DNA of 64,000 nucleotides. Source: Sphingomonas sp. BK580 (GTDB lineage Bacteria; Pseudomonadota; Alphaproteobacteria; Sphingomonadales; Sphingomonadaceae). The translations under genes were made by a program, and so were the position numbers. The stretch lies in contig NZ_JACIAY010000004.1 of assembly GCF_014194975.1 (NCBI RefSeq), positions 248,001-312,000 of the forward strand, given 5' to 3'. The notes under the pieces were generated by a model. It was given only the letters and a program-made list of their open reading frames with translations. It ran no database searches and was not told the origin of the DNA. Shown here in pieces: positions 35,656-44,117 of the stretch (its first letter is position 1; each line of letters starts with the position of its first letter).

Positions 35656-35885
35656 TACCGCCCCGGGGGACGCCGGGGCCCAGTTGGGGGACGATGGCGA
35701 GTCCCACGACGGCTTTCCCTACTGGACCCCGACGTCCGCCGGGGTGGTAAGGGGAAAGGGGGAGGACCGCATCTCCGCACTTTCCAGCGCCCCATCGTGC
35801 CCCGGCGAAGGCCGGGGCCCAGTCGGGACGGCGGGAGTGGATCTCACCGGCGTCTCCCCATTGGGCCCCGGCCTCCGCCGGGGCA
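35656..35885. repeat. Four REP-like units in two inverted pairs
   Basis: The 304-bp space between kynU and the EmrB-like gene holds no gene but four related units: 35656-35687, 35721-35749, 35796-35823 and 35860-35885. The core is CCCCGGCGAAGGCCGGGGCC or its complement, often followed by CAGT. Adjacent units are inverted, as in BIMEs. The last one overlaps nothing coding and ends ten bases before the EmrB stop codon. Confidence 0.75.
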
Positions 35886-35894
35886 CCGCGCGCC

Positions 35895-37439
35895 TCAGTC
35901 CGCCGCCACCGGTCCGGACGGCGCGCTCGGCCGGCGGCAGGTCCACACCAGCAGGATCAGCCCCGCCGCCAGCCACGCCGACAAACGGAACAGGTCGACG
36001 GACGCCAACAGATAGGCCTGCCCCACCATCTGCCGCGTCACCGCGGCGGCGGCCTGCTGCGCGCTCATCCCCATGCGCTGCATCTGCTCGGCCGCCAGCT
36101 GATACGGCATGCCGTTGCCGATCGCCTCGGCGAGCCGGCTCTGGTGGAGCGCCTCGCGCCGGTCCCACGCGGTCGAGATCAGCGAGGCCGCGAACCCGCC
36201 CGCGGTGATCCGGCAGAAGTTCGAGATGCCGGTCGCCGAGGGCAGCCGCTGCGGCGGGATCTTGTCGAGCGAGATCGTCAGCATCGCGAGGAAGAAGGTG
36301 CTCATCGACACGCCCTGGACGAGCAGCGGCAGCACCAGGTCGCCGAACGTCGCCTGCGCGGTATAGCCGGATCGCATCCAGTAGCTGATCGCGAACCCGG
36401 CGAAGGCGATCGTCGCGATGAACCGCGCGTCGAGCTTGCCCGAGACGCGCGCCACCAGCGGGGTGAGGAGCACCGCCACCACGCCGCTCGGCGCCGCCAC
36501 GAGACCCGCCCAGGTCGCGGTGTAGCCCAACTGCGTCTGGAGCCACAGCGGCAGGATCAGGATGTTGGCGAAGAACACCGCGTAGCCGAGCGAGAAGCAG
36601 AGATTGCCGATCCAGAAGTTGCGGCGCGCGAACAGCGTCAGGTCCACCGTGGGATTGGCGTCGGTGAGCTCCCAGATCACCCAGGCGACGAAGCCGATCG
36701 CCGCGGTGAGCGTCAGCACCACGATCAGCGGGTCGTTGAACCAGTCGGCGTTCTTGCCAAGGTCGAGCATCACCTGGAGCGAGCCGACCCACAGCACCAG
36801 CAGCCCGAGCCCGACCGTGTCGATCGGCAGCTTCATCGTCGGCGTCTCGCGGCTGCGCAGGTTGAACCAGCACACCAGCGCGGTGACGACACCGAACGGC
36901 ACGTTGATCAGGAAGATCCACGACCAGTGGTAGTTGTCGGAGATGTAGCCGCCGAGGATCGGCCCCATGATCGGGGCGACCAGCGTGGTCATCGACCAGA
37001 TGCCGAGCGCGGTCGAGCGCTTGTCGTGCGGGAAGATCGAGATCAGCAGCGCCTGGCTGCCCGGCATCATCGGCCCCGACACGGCGCCCTGCAGCACGCG
37101 GAAGAGGATCAGCGAGGGAAGGTCCCAGGCCACGCCGCACAGGAAGGAGGCGATGGTGAACAGCACCACCGAGGTGCAGAACACGCGCACCACGCCGAAG
37201 CGCCGCATCAGCCAGCCGGTCAGCGGCACCGCCACGCCGTTGGCGACCGCGAAGGCGGTGACCACCCAGGTGGAATTGTCGCTCGACACGCCGAGGTTGC
37301 CCGCGATCGTCGGCAGCGAGACGTTGGCGATCGTGCTGTCGAGCACCATCATGAAGGTGCCGAGCGCCAGCGCGAGGGCGGTGACGCCGAGCTGGACGCC
37401 GGTGAGCGGCGCCTGTTCCTGCGGCGCGCCGCTAGCCAT
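35895..37439 (-). CDS. emrB: MFS drug efflux transporter, DHA2/EmrB family
   Basis: About 514 residues with 14 membrane segments. FMMVLDSTIANVSLPTIAGN is the family motif D1, GWLMRRFGVVRVF is the loop 2-3 motif, and ILGGYISDNYHWSWIFLINV follows. It is the inner-membrane pump of a tripartite system with the adjacent EmrA-like adaptor and outer-membrane factor. I chose the ATG that begins MASGAPQEQ; the open frame further upstream is encoded by a REP-like repeat and is not part of the protein. It is last in the MarR-led operon, separated from emrA by 192 bp carrying a repeat. Confidence 0.92.
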   Translation of the reverse strand: MASGAPQEQAPLTGVQLGVTALALALGTFMMVLDSTIANVSLPTIAGNLGVSSDNSTWVVTAFAVANGVAVPLTGWLMRRFGVVRVFCTSVVLFTIASFLCGVAWDLPSLILFRVLQGAVSGPMMPGSQALLISIFPHDKRSTALGIWSMTTLVAPIMGPILGGYISDNYHWSWIFLINVPFGVVTALVCWFNLRSRETPTMKLPIDTVGLGLLVLWVGSLQVMLDLGKNADWFNDPLIVVLTLTAAIGFVAWVIWELTDANPTVDLTLFARRNFWIGNLCFSLGYAVFFANILILPLWLQTQLGYTATWAGLVAAPSGVVAVLLTPLVARVSGKLDARFIATIAFAGFAISYWMRSGYTAQATFGDLVLPLLVQGVSMSTFFLAMLTISLDKIPPQRLPSATGISNFCRITAGGFAASLISTAWDRREALHQSRLAEAIGNGMPYQLAAEQMQRMGMSAQQAAAAVTRQMVGQAYLLASVDLFRLSAWLAAGLILLVWTCRRPSAPSGPVAAD

Positions 37440-37490
37440 GATCGGTGCCCGTCCGCGCGATGAGGGAGAGGACCGCTTCCTCTGCCTGCC

Positions 37491-37578
37491 ACCCCGGCGA
37501 ACGCCGGGGTTCACTCGGGTGACGTGGGTGCGCCACGCTGAGGTCCCCCACCTGAACCCCGGCGTTCGCCGGGGTGGA
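37491..37578. repeat. Inverted REP-like pair between emrA and emrB
   Basis: ACCCCGGCGAACGCCGGGGT at 37491-37510 and its inverted partner ACCCCGGCGTTCGCCGGGGT at 37556-37575, extended by TCA/TGA. It interrupts an operon that is otherwise overlapping. Confidence 0.75.
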
Positions 37579-37631
37579 CGGATGGGGGAACAGCAGCGCG
37601 GTCACCGCCCCGAGCCGCTCCGCGACGCCGC

Positions 37632-38819
37632 TCACCGGTTCGCCGCCACGATGCGGCGGATCTCCGCCTCGACCTTGGGGTCGGTGCCGACGTTGGTGTC
37701 ACCGTGATAGGGCGCCGCCGCGGCCTGCGCGAGCCGCGCGCCGCGCTGGTCGGCGGTGTCGACGGTGGCGTTGACCGACAGACCGACGCGCAGGGGGTTG
37801 GCACGGAGCTCGCGCGGGTCGAGCGCGATCCGCACGGGCACGCGCTGGACGATCTTGATCCAGTTGCCGCTCGCGTTCTGCGGCGGCAGCAGCGCGAAGG
37901 CGTTGCCGCTGCCCGCGGCGAGGCCGACCACGCGGCCGTGGTAGACGATGTCGCCGCCGTACATGTCCGCGGTGAGCTTGACCGGCTGGCCGATGCGCAG
38001 GTCCTTGAGCTGGGTCTCGCGGAAGTTGGCGTCGACCCACAGCCGGTCGAGCGGCACGATCGCCATCAGCGGCGTGCCCGCGTTGACCTGCTGGCCGACC
38101 TGGACGGTGCGCTGCGCCACCACGCCCGCGATCGGCGCGATCACGTGCATGTGGCCGCGCGCCACCGCGGCGCGACGGTAGTTGGCGATCGCGGCGAGCA
38201 CCGCCGGGTTGGTGTTGACGTCGGTGCCCTGCACCGCGCTCTGCGCCTGGCGGCGCTGCTCGCGCGCGAGCCGCAGGTTGGCGGTCGCCACCTTCACCGC
38301 GTCGGCGGCGTGGCTCAGCTCCTCGCCCGAGATCGCGCCCTGCTGCGCGGCCCCGCGGCGGCGCGCGTAATCGTCGCGCGCGCGGTTGAGCTCGGCCTCG
38401 GCCTGGACGATGCCGGCGTCGGACTGGCCCACGCGCGTGAAGTCGGCGCGCGTCGAGCGCACCGCGCGCGCCAGCTCGGCGCCGGCCGCCGCGACGTTGA
38501 CGTCGGCGGTGGTGGGATCGAGGTCGATCAGCGGCTGGCCCGCGGTGACCGACTGGGTGTTGTCGGCGTGGAGCTGGGTCACCGTGCCGGGATCGCGCGC
38601 GGTGATCGCGACGACGTCGCCCGCGACATAGGCGTCGTCGGTTTCCTCCTCCGGCGGCGCGAAGAAGAAGTGCATGATCGCCCAGATGATCAGCACCACC
38701 AGCAGCACCGCGCCCAGGATCAGGAACGCGCGGCGGCGCGCCTTCGGCTTACCCGCGGGCGTGGGCGTGGGCGTCGCGGCGGGGGCGGGCGACGGCGAGG
38801 GAGCGGCGGTGTCGGTCAT
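37632..38819 (-). CDS. emrA: HlyD/EmrA-family membrane fusion protein
   Basis: A 395-residue periplasmic adaptor. After a Pro/Ala-rich cytosolic tail comes one membrane segment (RRAFLILGAVLLVVLIIWAI), then TDDAYVAGDVVAITARDPGT, the lipoyl half-motif typical of EmrA. A coiled-coil hairpin (VQAEAELNRARDDYARRRGA) and the second half-motif (HVIAPIAGVVAQRTVQVGQQ) follow. It links the EmrB pump with the outer-membrane channel. Its ATG overlaps the outer-membrane gene stop by 4 bp. Confidence 0.93.
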   Translation of the reverse strand: MTDTAAPSPSPAPAATPTPTPAGKPKARRRAFLILGAVLLVVLIIWAIMHFFFAPPEEETDDAYVAGDVVAITARDPGTVTQLHADNTQSVTAGQPLIDLDPTTADVNVAAAGAELARAVRSTRADFTRVGQSDAGIVQAEAELNRARDDYARRRGAAQQGAISGEELSHAADAVKVATANLRLAREQRRQAQSAVQGTDVNTNPAVLAAIANYRRAAVARGHMHVIAPIAGVVAQRTVQVGQQVNAGTPLMAIVPLDRLWVDANFRETQLKDLRIGQPVKLTADMYGGDIVYHGRVVGLAAGSGNAFALLPPQNASGNWIKIVQRVPVRIALDPRELRANPLRVGLSVNATVDTADQRGARLAQAAAAPYHGDTNVGTDPKVEAEIRRIVAANR

Positions 38820-40249
38820 CGGGACAGGTCCTGGGCGCCGGTGGCGGGAGAAGGAGTGGCGGGCGTCGGCAGCGCGAAGCCGCCGCCGAGCGCGGTGGCG
38901 AGCTGCGCGCGCGCCGCGAGCGAGTCGATCGCGAGATTGGCGTCGGCCAGCTCGGCGTCGAGCAGGCGGATGTCGGTGTTCACGAGGTCGAGCCGGCTCG
39001 ACAGCCCGCTCTGGACGCGCACGCCGTTGAGCCGGTTGGTCTCGGCCAGCCCGGTCACGACCTCGCGCTGGCGCACGCGGGCGGCGTCCGCGGCCTGGAC
39101 CCGCGCGATCGCATCGGCGGCGTCGCGCGCGGCGGCGACGACCGACTCATTGTACTGCGCGGTGGCGACGTCGACCGCGGCGGTGGCGCCGCGCAGCTCG
39201 GCGGTGCGTCGCCCGCTGTCGAACAGCGGCAGGTGGATCGCGGCGCCGCCCCCCGCGATCCCGGACGACAGATCGACGAAATTGCCGAAGCCGATCGCCT
39301 GCAGCCCGACCAAGGCCGAGAGGTTGATGTTAGGGTAGAAAGCGCGGCGCGCGACCTGGCGCTGCGCGGCGGCGGCGGCGATCCGCGCCTGCGCCGCGGC
39401 GACGTCGGGGCGGCGCGCGAGCAGGTCGGCGGGCAGCGTCGCCGGCACCGGCAGCGCCGCGTCAGCGGCGAGCCGGGTCGGCTGGAGCGCGCGGGCATAG
39501 TCGCCGCCGCGCCCCGCCAGCGCGGCGAGCGCGTCGGCGGCGAGCGCGCGCGCACCCTGCGCCTGCACCAGCGCGAGCTGCGCCTGCGAGACCAGCGTCT
39601 GCGCCGCGGTGATGTCGATCCGGCTGGCGAGCCGGTTGCGCTCGCGTACCTGGACCAGCCCGAGCGACTGCTCCCGCGTCGCGATGGTGCGCTGCGCGAT
39701 CGCCGCCTGGCGCTCGGCACGGGCCAGCTCGACATAGCTCTGCACCACCGCGCCGGAGAGCATCAGCCGCGCGGCGGCGCGGTCATATTCGGCCGCCTGC
39801 AACTGCGCCGCGGCGCCCGCGATCGCGGCCTTCTGCCGCCCGAACAGGTCGAGGTTCCAGTTGAGCCCGGCCTGCCCCGTGCCGAGCGCGCGCACCGTGC
39901 CCGCGAAGGGCGGGGGAATGATGTAGTTGCTCGACAGCCGCTGGCCCTGGACGTTGACGTCGAGCGCGGCGTCGGGGCGCAACTCGGCGTCCTGGCGGGC
40001 CAAGGCCGCCTCGGCCTGGCGCACGCGCGCCGCGGCGGCGTCGAGCGACGGGTTGCCCGCGAGCGCGTCGGCGACGAGGCGGTCGAGCTGCGGGTCGCCG
40101 ATCGCGCTCCACCAGTCGGGCGCGAGCGTCACCGCGGGGCCGGCGAGCGCCAGGTCGGGCGCGGTCTTGGCGACGGTCACCGGCGGCGAGCCGGGGACCG
40201 CGCAGGCGCTGGCGAGCAGCGCGGCGGCGAGCGGGATCAGTCGGCGCAT
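38816..40249 (-). CDS. Outer-membrane efflux lipoprotein (NodT/TolC family)
   Basis: About 477 residues. LIPLAAALLASAC is a lipobox, and the mature protein has the duplicated outer-membrane factor domain: WWSAIGDPQLDRLVADALAG, DAAAARVRQAEAALARQDAE, LNWNLDLFGRQKAAIAG, then RRPDVAAAQARIAAAAAQRQ and IHLPLFDSGRRTAELRGATA. It is the exit duct of the EmrAB system. The ATG lies 13 bp inside the end of the MarR gene, so the genes are translationally coupled. Confidence 0.92.
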   Translation of the reverse strand: MRRLIPLAAALLASACAVPGSPPVTVAKTAPDLALAGPAVTLAPDWWSAIGDPQLDRLVADALAGNPSLDAAAARVRQAEAALARQDAELRPDAALDVNVQGQRLSSNYIIPPPFAGTVRALGTGQAGLNWNLDLFGRQKAAIAGAAAQLQAAEYDRAAARLMLSGAVVQSYVELARAERQAAIAQRTIATREQSLGLVQVRERNRLASRIDITAAQTLVSQAQLALVQAQGARALAADALAALAGRGGDYARALQPTRLAADAALPVPATLPADLLARRPDVAAAQARIAAAAAQRQVARRAFYPNINLSALVGLQAIGFGNFVDLSSGIAGGGAAIHLPLFDSGRRTAELRGATAAVDVATAQYNESVVAAARDAADAIARVQAADAARVRQREVVTGLAETNRLNGVRVQSGLSSRLDLVNTDIRLLDAELADANLAIDSLAARAQLATALGGGFALPTPATPSPATGAQDLSR

Positions 40250-40701
40250 GCGTCGGTCTCCTCCAGCGTGCGGCGCAGCTTGCGGAGCTGCGCGAGGAAC
40301 TGCTCGATCTCCGCGGTGCTCCAGTCGGCGAGATGGCGGTTCCAGCACTCGATCGCCTTGTCGCGGCAGCGCATCGCGGCGTCGCGTCCGGCGTCGGTCA
40401 GCGACAGGTTGACGACGCGGCGATCGTCCTCGCTGCGCGTGCGCTCGACCAGGCCGCGCGCCTCGAACACGTCGATCATGCGGGTCATCGCGCCCTTGTC
40501 ATAGGTGAGGTCGCGCGCCAGCGAGGCGCAGGTCGCCTCCGAGTCGAGGTGGATGGTGAGCAGCGTCGACCATTGCGACGCGGTCAGCTCCTCCTCGGCG
40601 AAGATCCGGTCGAGCAGCGCCAGGTTGAGCTGGTTGCACCGCTTGATCAGATACCCCGCCGATCCGTCCGGCATGAAGTTGTCACGGTTGTAGAACGACA
40701 T
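40237..40701 (-). CDS. MarR-family transcriptional regulator
   Basis: A 154-residue winged-helix regulator. LTASQWSTLLTIHLDSEATC, the recognition helix LTYDKGAMTRMIDVFEARGL and the wing VERTRSEDDRRVVNLSLTDA are typical. It is first in the efflux operon and the start codon is preceded at four bases by a palindrome, so it probably represses itself and the pump genes until a drug or phenolic ligand binds. It is divergent from the M16 peptidase gene. Confidence 0.93.
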   Translation of the reverse strand: MSFYNRDNFMPDGSAGYLIKRCNQLNLALLDRIFAEEELTASQWSTLLTIHLDSEATCASLARDLTYDKGAMTRMIDVFEARGLVERTRSEDDRRVVNLSLTDAGRDAAMRCRDKAIECWNRHLADWSTAEIEQFLAQLRKLRRTLEETDACAD

Positions 40702-40704
40702 TCC

Positions 40705-40718
40705 GTTGCCTTAGCAAC
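40705..40718. promoter_or_regulatory. Palindromic candidate operator for the MarR regulator
   Basis: GTTGC-CTTA-GCAAC, perfect arms of five bases. It lies immediately upstream of the MarR start codon and would overlap its ribosome site. Its size and form resemble MarR/EmrR operators (TTGCCTAAGCAA-like). A bound repressor would block the efflux operon; effect on the divergent M16 gene is possible. Confidence 0.6.
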
Positions 40719-40831
40719 CATTGCCGACGCAGTCAATAATTGTGTCGTCACATTGCTGGCGCGCGCGCTTGCGAGCGATCGCTCGACCGCTATGGTTGCT
40801 GCCGTCACTATCCCGCGGGGAGCATCATCCG

Positions 40832-43690
40832 TTGACCTATCGTGCGTACCTGGCCGCCGGCGCGGCGCTGGCGTTCCTCGCTGCCCCTGCTCTCGCCCAG
40901 GCGCCCGCCGCGCCGCTGCCGGCCGCCGCCCCGGTGTCCGAGCTGGTGAAGGCGATCGACATCCCCTACCAGCAGTTCACGCTGAAGAACGGCCTGCGCG
41001 TGATCGTCCACACCGATCGCAAGGCGCCGATCGTCGCGGTCAGCGTGTGGTACGACGTCGGCTCGAAGCACGAGCCGCAGGGCAAGACCGGCTTCGCGCA
41101 TCTGTTCGAGCACCTGATGTTCAACGGCAGCGAGAATGCGCCGGGCGACTTCTTCGAGCCGCTCCAGCAGGTCGGCGCGACCGACTTCAACGGCACGACG
41201 TACTTCGACCGGACCAATTATTTCGAGACGGTGCCGACCGCCGCGCTCGACCGGGCCCTGTTCCTCGAGTCGGACCGGATGGGCTATCTCACCGGCGCGA
41301 TCACTCAGAGCGTGCTCGACGAGCAGCGCGGCGTCGTCCAGAACGAGAAGCGCCAGGGCGACAACCAGCCCTACGGCCTGCTGCGCTACAAGGCGACCGA
41401 GGGGCTCTTCCCCGCGAGCCACCCGTACGGCCACACGACGATCGGCTCGATGGCCGACCTCGACGCCGCCAGCCTCGCCGACGTGAAGGAGTGGTTCCGC
41501 AGCCATTACGGGCCCAACAACGCCGTGCTCGTGCTCGCCGGCGACGTCGACCTCGCCACCGCGCGCGCCAAGGTAGAGAAATATTTCGGCGCGATCGCCG
41601 CGGGGCCGAAGAGCGTCGCGCCGCCCGCGCCGGTGCCCTCGTCGCTGCCGGGCAAGGCCAGCGAGATCATGAAGGATCGGGTCGCCGCCACTTTGGTGAT
41701 GAAGGAATGGGCGGTGCCCGGCCTCAACGACCGCGACGCGCCCGCGCTGGAGGTCGCCGCCGGCGTGCTCGGCGGGCTGGCCAGCTCGCGCTTCGACAAC
41801 GTCCTGGTCAAGGGCGAGAAGCTCGCGGTCCAGGCGTCCGCGGAATATGAGAGCTTCGCGCAGGTCGGCACCTTCCAGCTGATCGCCATGGTCAAGCCCG
41901 GCGTCGATGCGGCGCAGGTGCAGGCGCGGATGGACCAGCTCGTCGCCGACTTCATCAGGAACGGCCCCAGCGCGGACGAGGTGGCGCGCTACGTCACCAG
42001 CACGGTCTCGTCGCGGATCGGCGGGCTCGAGGCGGTCGGCGGCTTCGGCGGCAAGGCGGTGGCGCTCGCCGAGGGCGCGCTCTACTCGGACGATCCCGGC
42101 TTCTACAAGAAGCAGCTCGCCGCGCTCGCCGCGCAGACTCCCGCGAGCGTCCGCGCCGCCGCGGCCAAGTGGCTGACGCGCCCGGCCTACTCGCTCCAGA
42201 TCGTCAACGGCCAGCGCGACGCCTACGCCGAGAGCAAGGTGCCGCCGCCCGCGGCGGTGAAGGAAGCGCCCGAGCAGCCCGCCAAGGGCACGCGCGGGCC
42301 GCTGCCCGACGTCGGCCCGATCGGCGCGCTCAGCTTCCCCAAGGTGGAGCGCGCGCGACTGTCGAACGGGATCGAGCTGGTCTACGCGCAGCGCGGCGCG
42401 GTGCCGGTCACCCAGGCGGTGCTCAGCTTCGACGCGGGCGTCGCCGCCGACGTCGCCGACAAGCTCGGCACGCAGCAGCTGACGCTGGCGATGATGGACG
42501 AGGGCACGCGCGCGCTCAACTCGATCCAGATCGCCGAGGCACGCGAGCGGCTCGGCGCGTCAATCTCGAGCGGCAGCAGCGCCGACCGCACCTCGCTCGG
42601 GCTGCGCGTGCCCAGCGCCAACCTCGACGCCGGCGCCGCGCTGTGGGCGAGCATCGCGCGCGAGCCCTCGTTCGCCGAGGCCGAGCTGGGACGCGTCAAG
42701 ACGCAGCAGCTCACCGCGATCGCGCAGGAGCTGACCAGCCCCAACGGGCTGGCGCGGCGCGTGCTGCCCAAGCTGGTCTCGCCCGGCTCGCCCTATGCGA
42801 AGGCGCAGGGCTCGGGCGATCCGGCGGCGGTCGCGTCGCTGACCCGCGCCGACCTGCTCGCCTTCCGCCGGGCCTGGCTGCGCCCCGACAAGGCGAAGAT
42901 CTTCGTCGTCTCCGATCGCTCACTCGCCGAGGTGCAGCGCGTGATGGAGGCGCGCTTCGGCGACTGGCGCGCCGACGGCGCCGCGGGCACCAAGACCTTC
43001 CCGGCGCGGGTCACCTCGGTCAGCCCGCGCATCGTCGTGATCGATCGCCCGGACAGCCCGCAGTCGCTGATCGCGGGCGGCGTGCAGACGGGCCTCAAGG
43101 GGACCGACGATCTGCTGCCGGTCGAGGTCGGCAACGACGCGCTCGGCGGCAGCTTCCTCGGCCGACTCAACATGGACCTGCGCGAGAGCAAGCATTGGTC
43201 CTACGGCGTCGGCGGCAATCTCAGCCGCAACGCCTTCGCCGCGCCCTATGTGGTGTCGGCGCCGGTGCAGGCCGACCAGACCGGCCCCGCACTCGCGGCG
43301 CTGCGCGGCGACATCGCGCAATATCTCACGTCACAGCCGATGACCCAGGCCGAGTTTGAGCGCGCGGTGAACGGCGGCACGCGCTCGCTCTCGGGCGAGT
43401 TCGAGACGTCGGACAACGTGCTCGACGCGATGCAGTCGAACGACCTCTACCGGCGCCCCGACGATTATTACGCGACGCTCCCGCAGCAGTACCGCGCGCT
43501 GACGCTGCCGCAGGTGAATGCGGCGACCAAGGCCGCGATCGATCCGTCGCGCTTCGTCTGGGTGGTCGTGGGCGAGGCGGCAAAGGTGAAGCCGCAGCTT
43601 GACTCCTTGGGGTTGCCGGTGGAGGTCATGGCGGCATCCGCGGTCGCGGGCGCGTCGCCCGCGGCGACGCCTGCCGCCGCCACGAAGTGA
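40832..43690 (+). CDS. M16 family zinc metallopeptidase (exported, two-module)
   Basis: About 952 residues. The signal peptide is YRAYLAAGAALAFLAAPALA, so I place the start at the TTG at 40832 (GGGGAG about nine bases upstream); no ATG fits. The inverted zinc motif HLFEH (His90, Glu93, His94) lies in GFAHLFEHLMFNGSENAPGD, and ATDFNGTTYFDRTNYFETVP follows. A second, catalytically empty M16 module fills the C-terminal half (LSNGIELVYAQRGAVPVTQA, ALGGSFLGRLNMDLRESKHW). It should act on periplasmic peptides. The tail is Ala/Pro-rich. It is followed by a small gene after 10 bp. Confidence 0.88.
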   Translation: MTYRAYLAAGAALAFLAAPALAQAPAAPLPAAAPVSELVKAIDIPYQQFTLKNGLRVIVHTDRKAPIVAVSVWYDVGSKHEPQGKTGFAHLFEHLMFNGSENAPGDFFEPLQQVGATDFNGTTYFDRTNYFETVPTAALDRALFLESDRMGYLTGAITQSVLDEQRGVVQNEKRQGDNQPYGLLRYKATEGLFPASHPYGHTTIGSMADLDAASLADVKEWFRSHYGPNNAVLVLAGDVDLATARAKVEKYFGAIAAGPKSVAPPAPVPSSLPGKASEIMKDRVAATLVMKEWAVPGLNDRDAPALEVAAGVLGGLASSRFDNVLVKGEKLAVQASAEYESFAQVGTFQLIAMVKPGVDAAQVQARMDQLVADFIRNGPSADEVARYVTSTVSSRIGGLEAVGGFGGKAVALAEGALYSDDPGFYKKQLAALAAQTPASVRAAAAKWLTRPAYSLQIVNGQRDAYAESKVPPPAAVKEAPEQPAKGTRGPLPDVGPIGALSFPKVERARLSNGIELVYAQRGAVPVTQAVLSFDAGVAADVADKLGTQQLTLAMMDEGTRALNSIQIAEARERLGASISSGSSADRTSLGLRVPSANLDAGAALWASIAREPSFAEAELGRVKTQQLTAIAQELTSPNGLARRVLPKLVSPGSPYAKAQGSGDPAAVASLTRADLLAFRRAWLRPDKAKIFVVSDRSLAEVQRVMEARFGDWRADGAAGTKTFPARVTSVSPRIVVIDRPDSPQSLIAGGVQTGLKGTDDLLPVEVGNDALGGSFLGRLNMDLRESKHWSYGVGGNLSRNAFAAPYVVSAPVQADQTGPALAALRGDIAQYLTSQPMTQAEFERAVNGGTRSLSGEFETSDNVLDAMQSNDLYRRPDDYYATLPQQYRALTLPQVNAATKAAIDPSRFVWVVVGEAAKVKPQLDSLGLPVEVMAASAVAGASPAATPAAATK

Positions 43691-43700
43691 GGAGAGCGTG

Positions 43701-44000
43701 ATGGCCGGAGTCGACGGAACCTACGATTGCACCGTGAAGTCGCCGCTGGGCGACCAGAAGCTGACGCTGACGGTAACGTCGCAGGGCGACAGCTTCACCG
43801 GCCAGGCCTCGGGCGCGATGGGCGCGTCGGACGTGCAGGGTTCGGTGAACGGCGACACGCTGGCGTGGAAGCAGCAGATGACCTCGCCGATGCCGATGAC
43901 GCTCGACATCTCCGCGACGGTCGACGGCGACACCATCACCGGCAGCGTCGGCGCGGGCGCGTTCGGCAGCTTCCCGCTGTCGGGCACGCGCGTGGGGTGA
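43701..44000 (+). CDS. Small beta-rich hypothetical protein
   Basis: A 99-residue protein without a signal peptide (MAGVDGTYDCTVKSPLGDQK at the start). Alternating strands (LTLTVTSQGDSFTGQASGAM, DISATVDGDTITGSVGAGAF) suggest one small beta barrel or sandwich. Such proteins occur in alphaproteobacteria without a known role. GGAGAGCG precedes the ATG and it follows the M16 gene by 10 bp, so it is probably co-transcribed. Function unknown. Confidence 0.78.
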   Translation: MAGVDGTYDCTVKSPLGDQKLTLTVTSQGDSFTGQASGAMGASDVQGSVNGDTLAWKQQMTSPMPMTLDISATVDGDTITGSVGAGAFGSFPLSGTRVG

Positions 44001-44006
44001 GCTCTG

Positions 44007-44117
44007 AGCCCCTCCTCTTCAGAGGAGGGGCTGGGGTAGGGCGTCTCCTTAGGCGCGCCGGTCCCGGTGAGACGGCGACGCCCCGCCTCGGCCCTCCCCT
44101 GAAAAGGAGGGAGCATC
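44007..44117. repeat. Composite inverted repeat that also encodes the AI-2E protein tail
   Basis: A perfect stem AGCCCCTCCTCT/AGAGGAGGGGCT (44007-44032) is followed by GGGCGTC, its complement GACGCCC, and a second related stem near 44091-44112 (CCCTCCC/GGAGGGA type). The first hairpin can end the M16 operon. The second half lies inside the 3' end of the convergent permease gene. Confidence 0.7.

Noticed and set aside
37440..37514. N-terminal extension of the EmrB-like transporter
   Set aside because: The extra residues (NPGVRRGG and so on) are a translated REP unit; an ATG follows with a typical DHA2 start.
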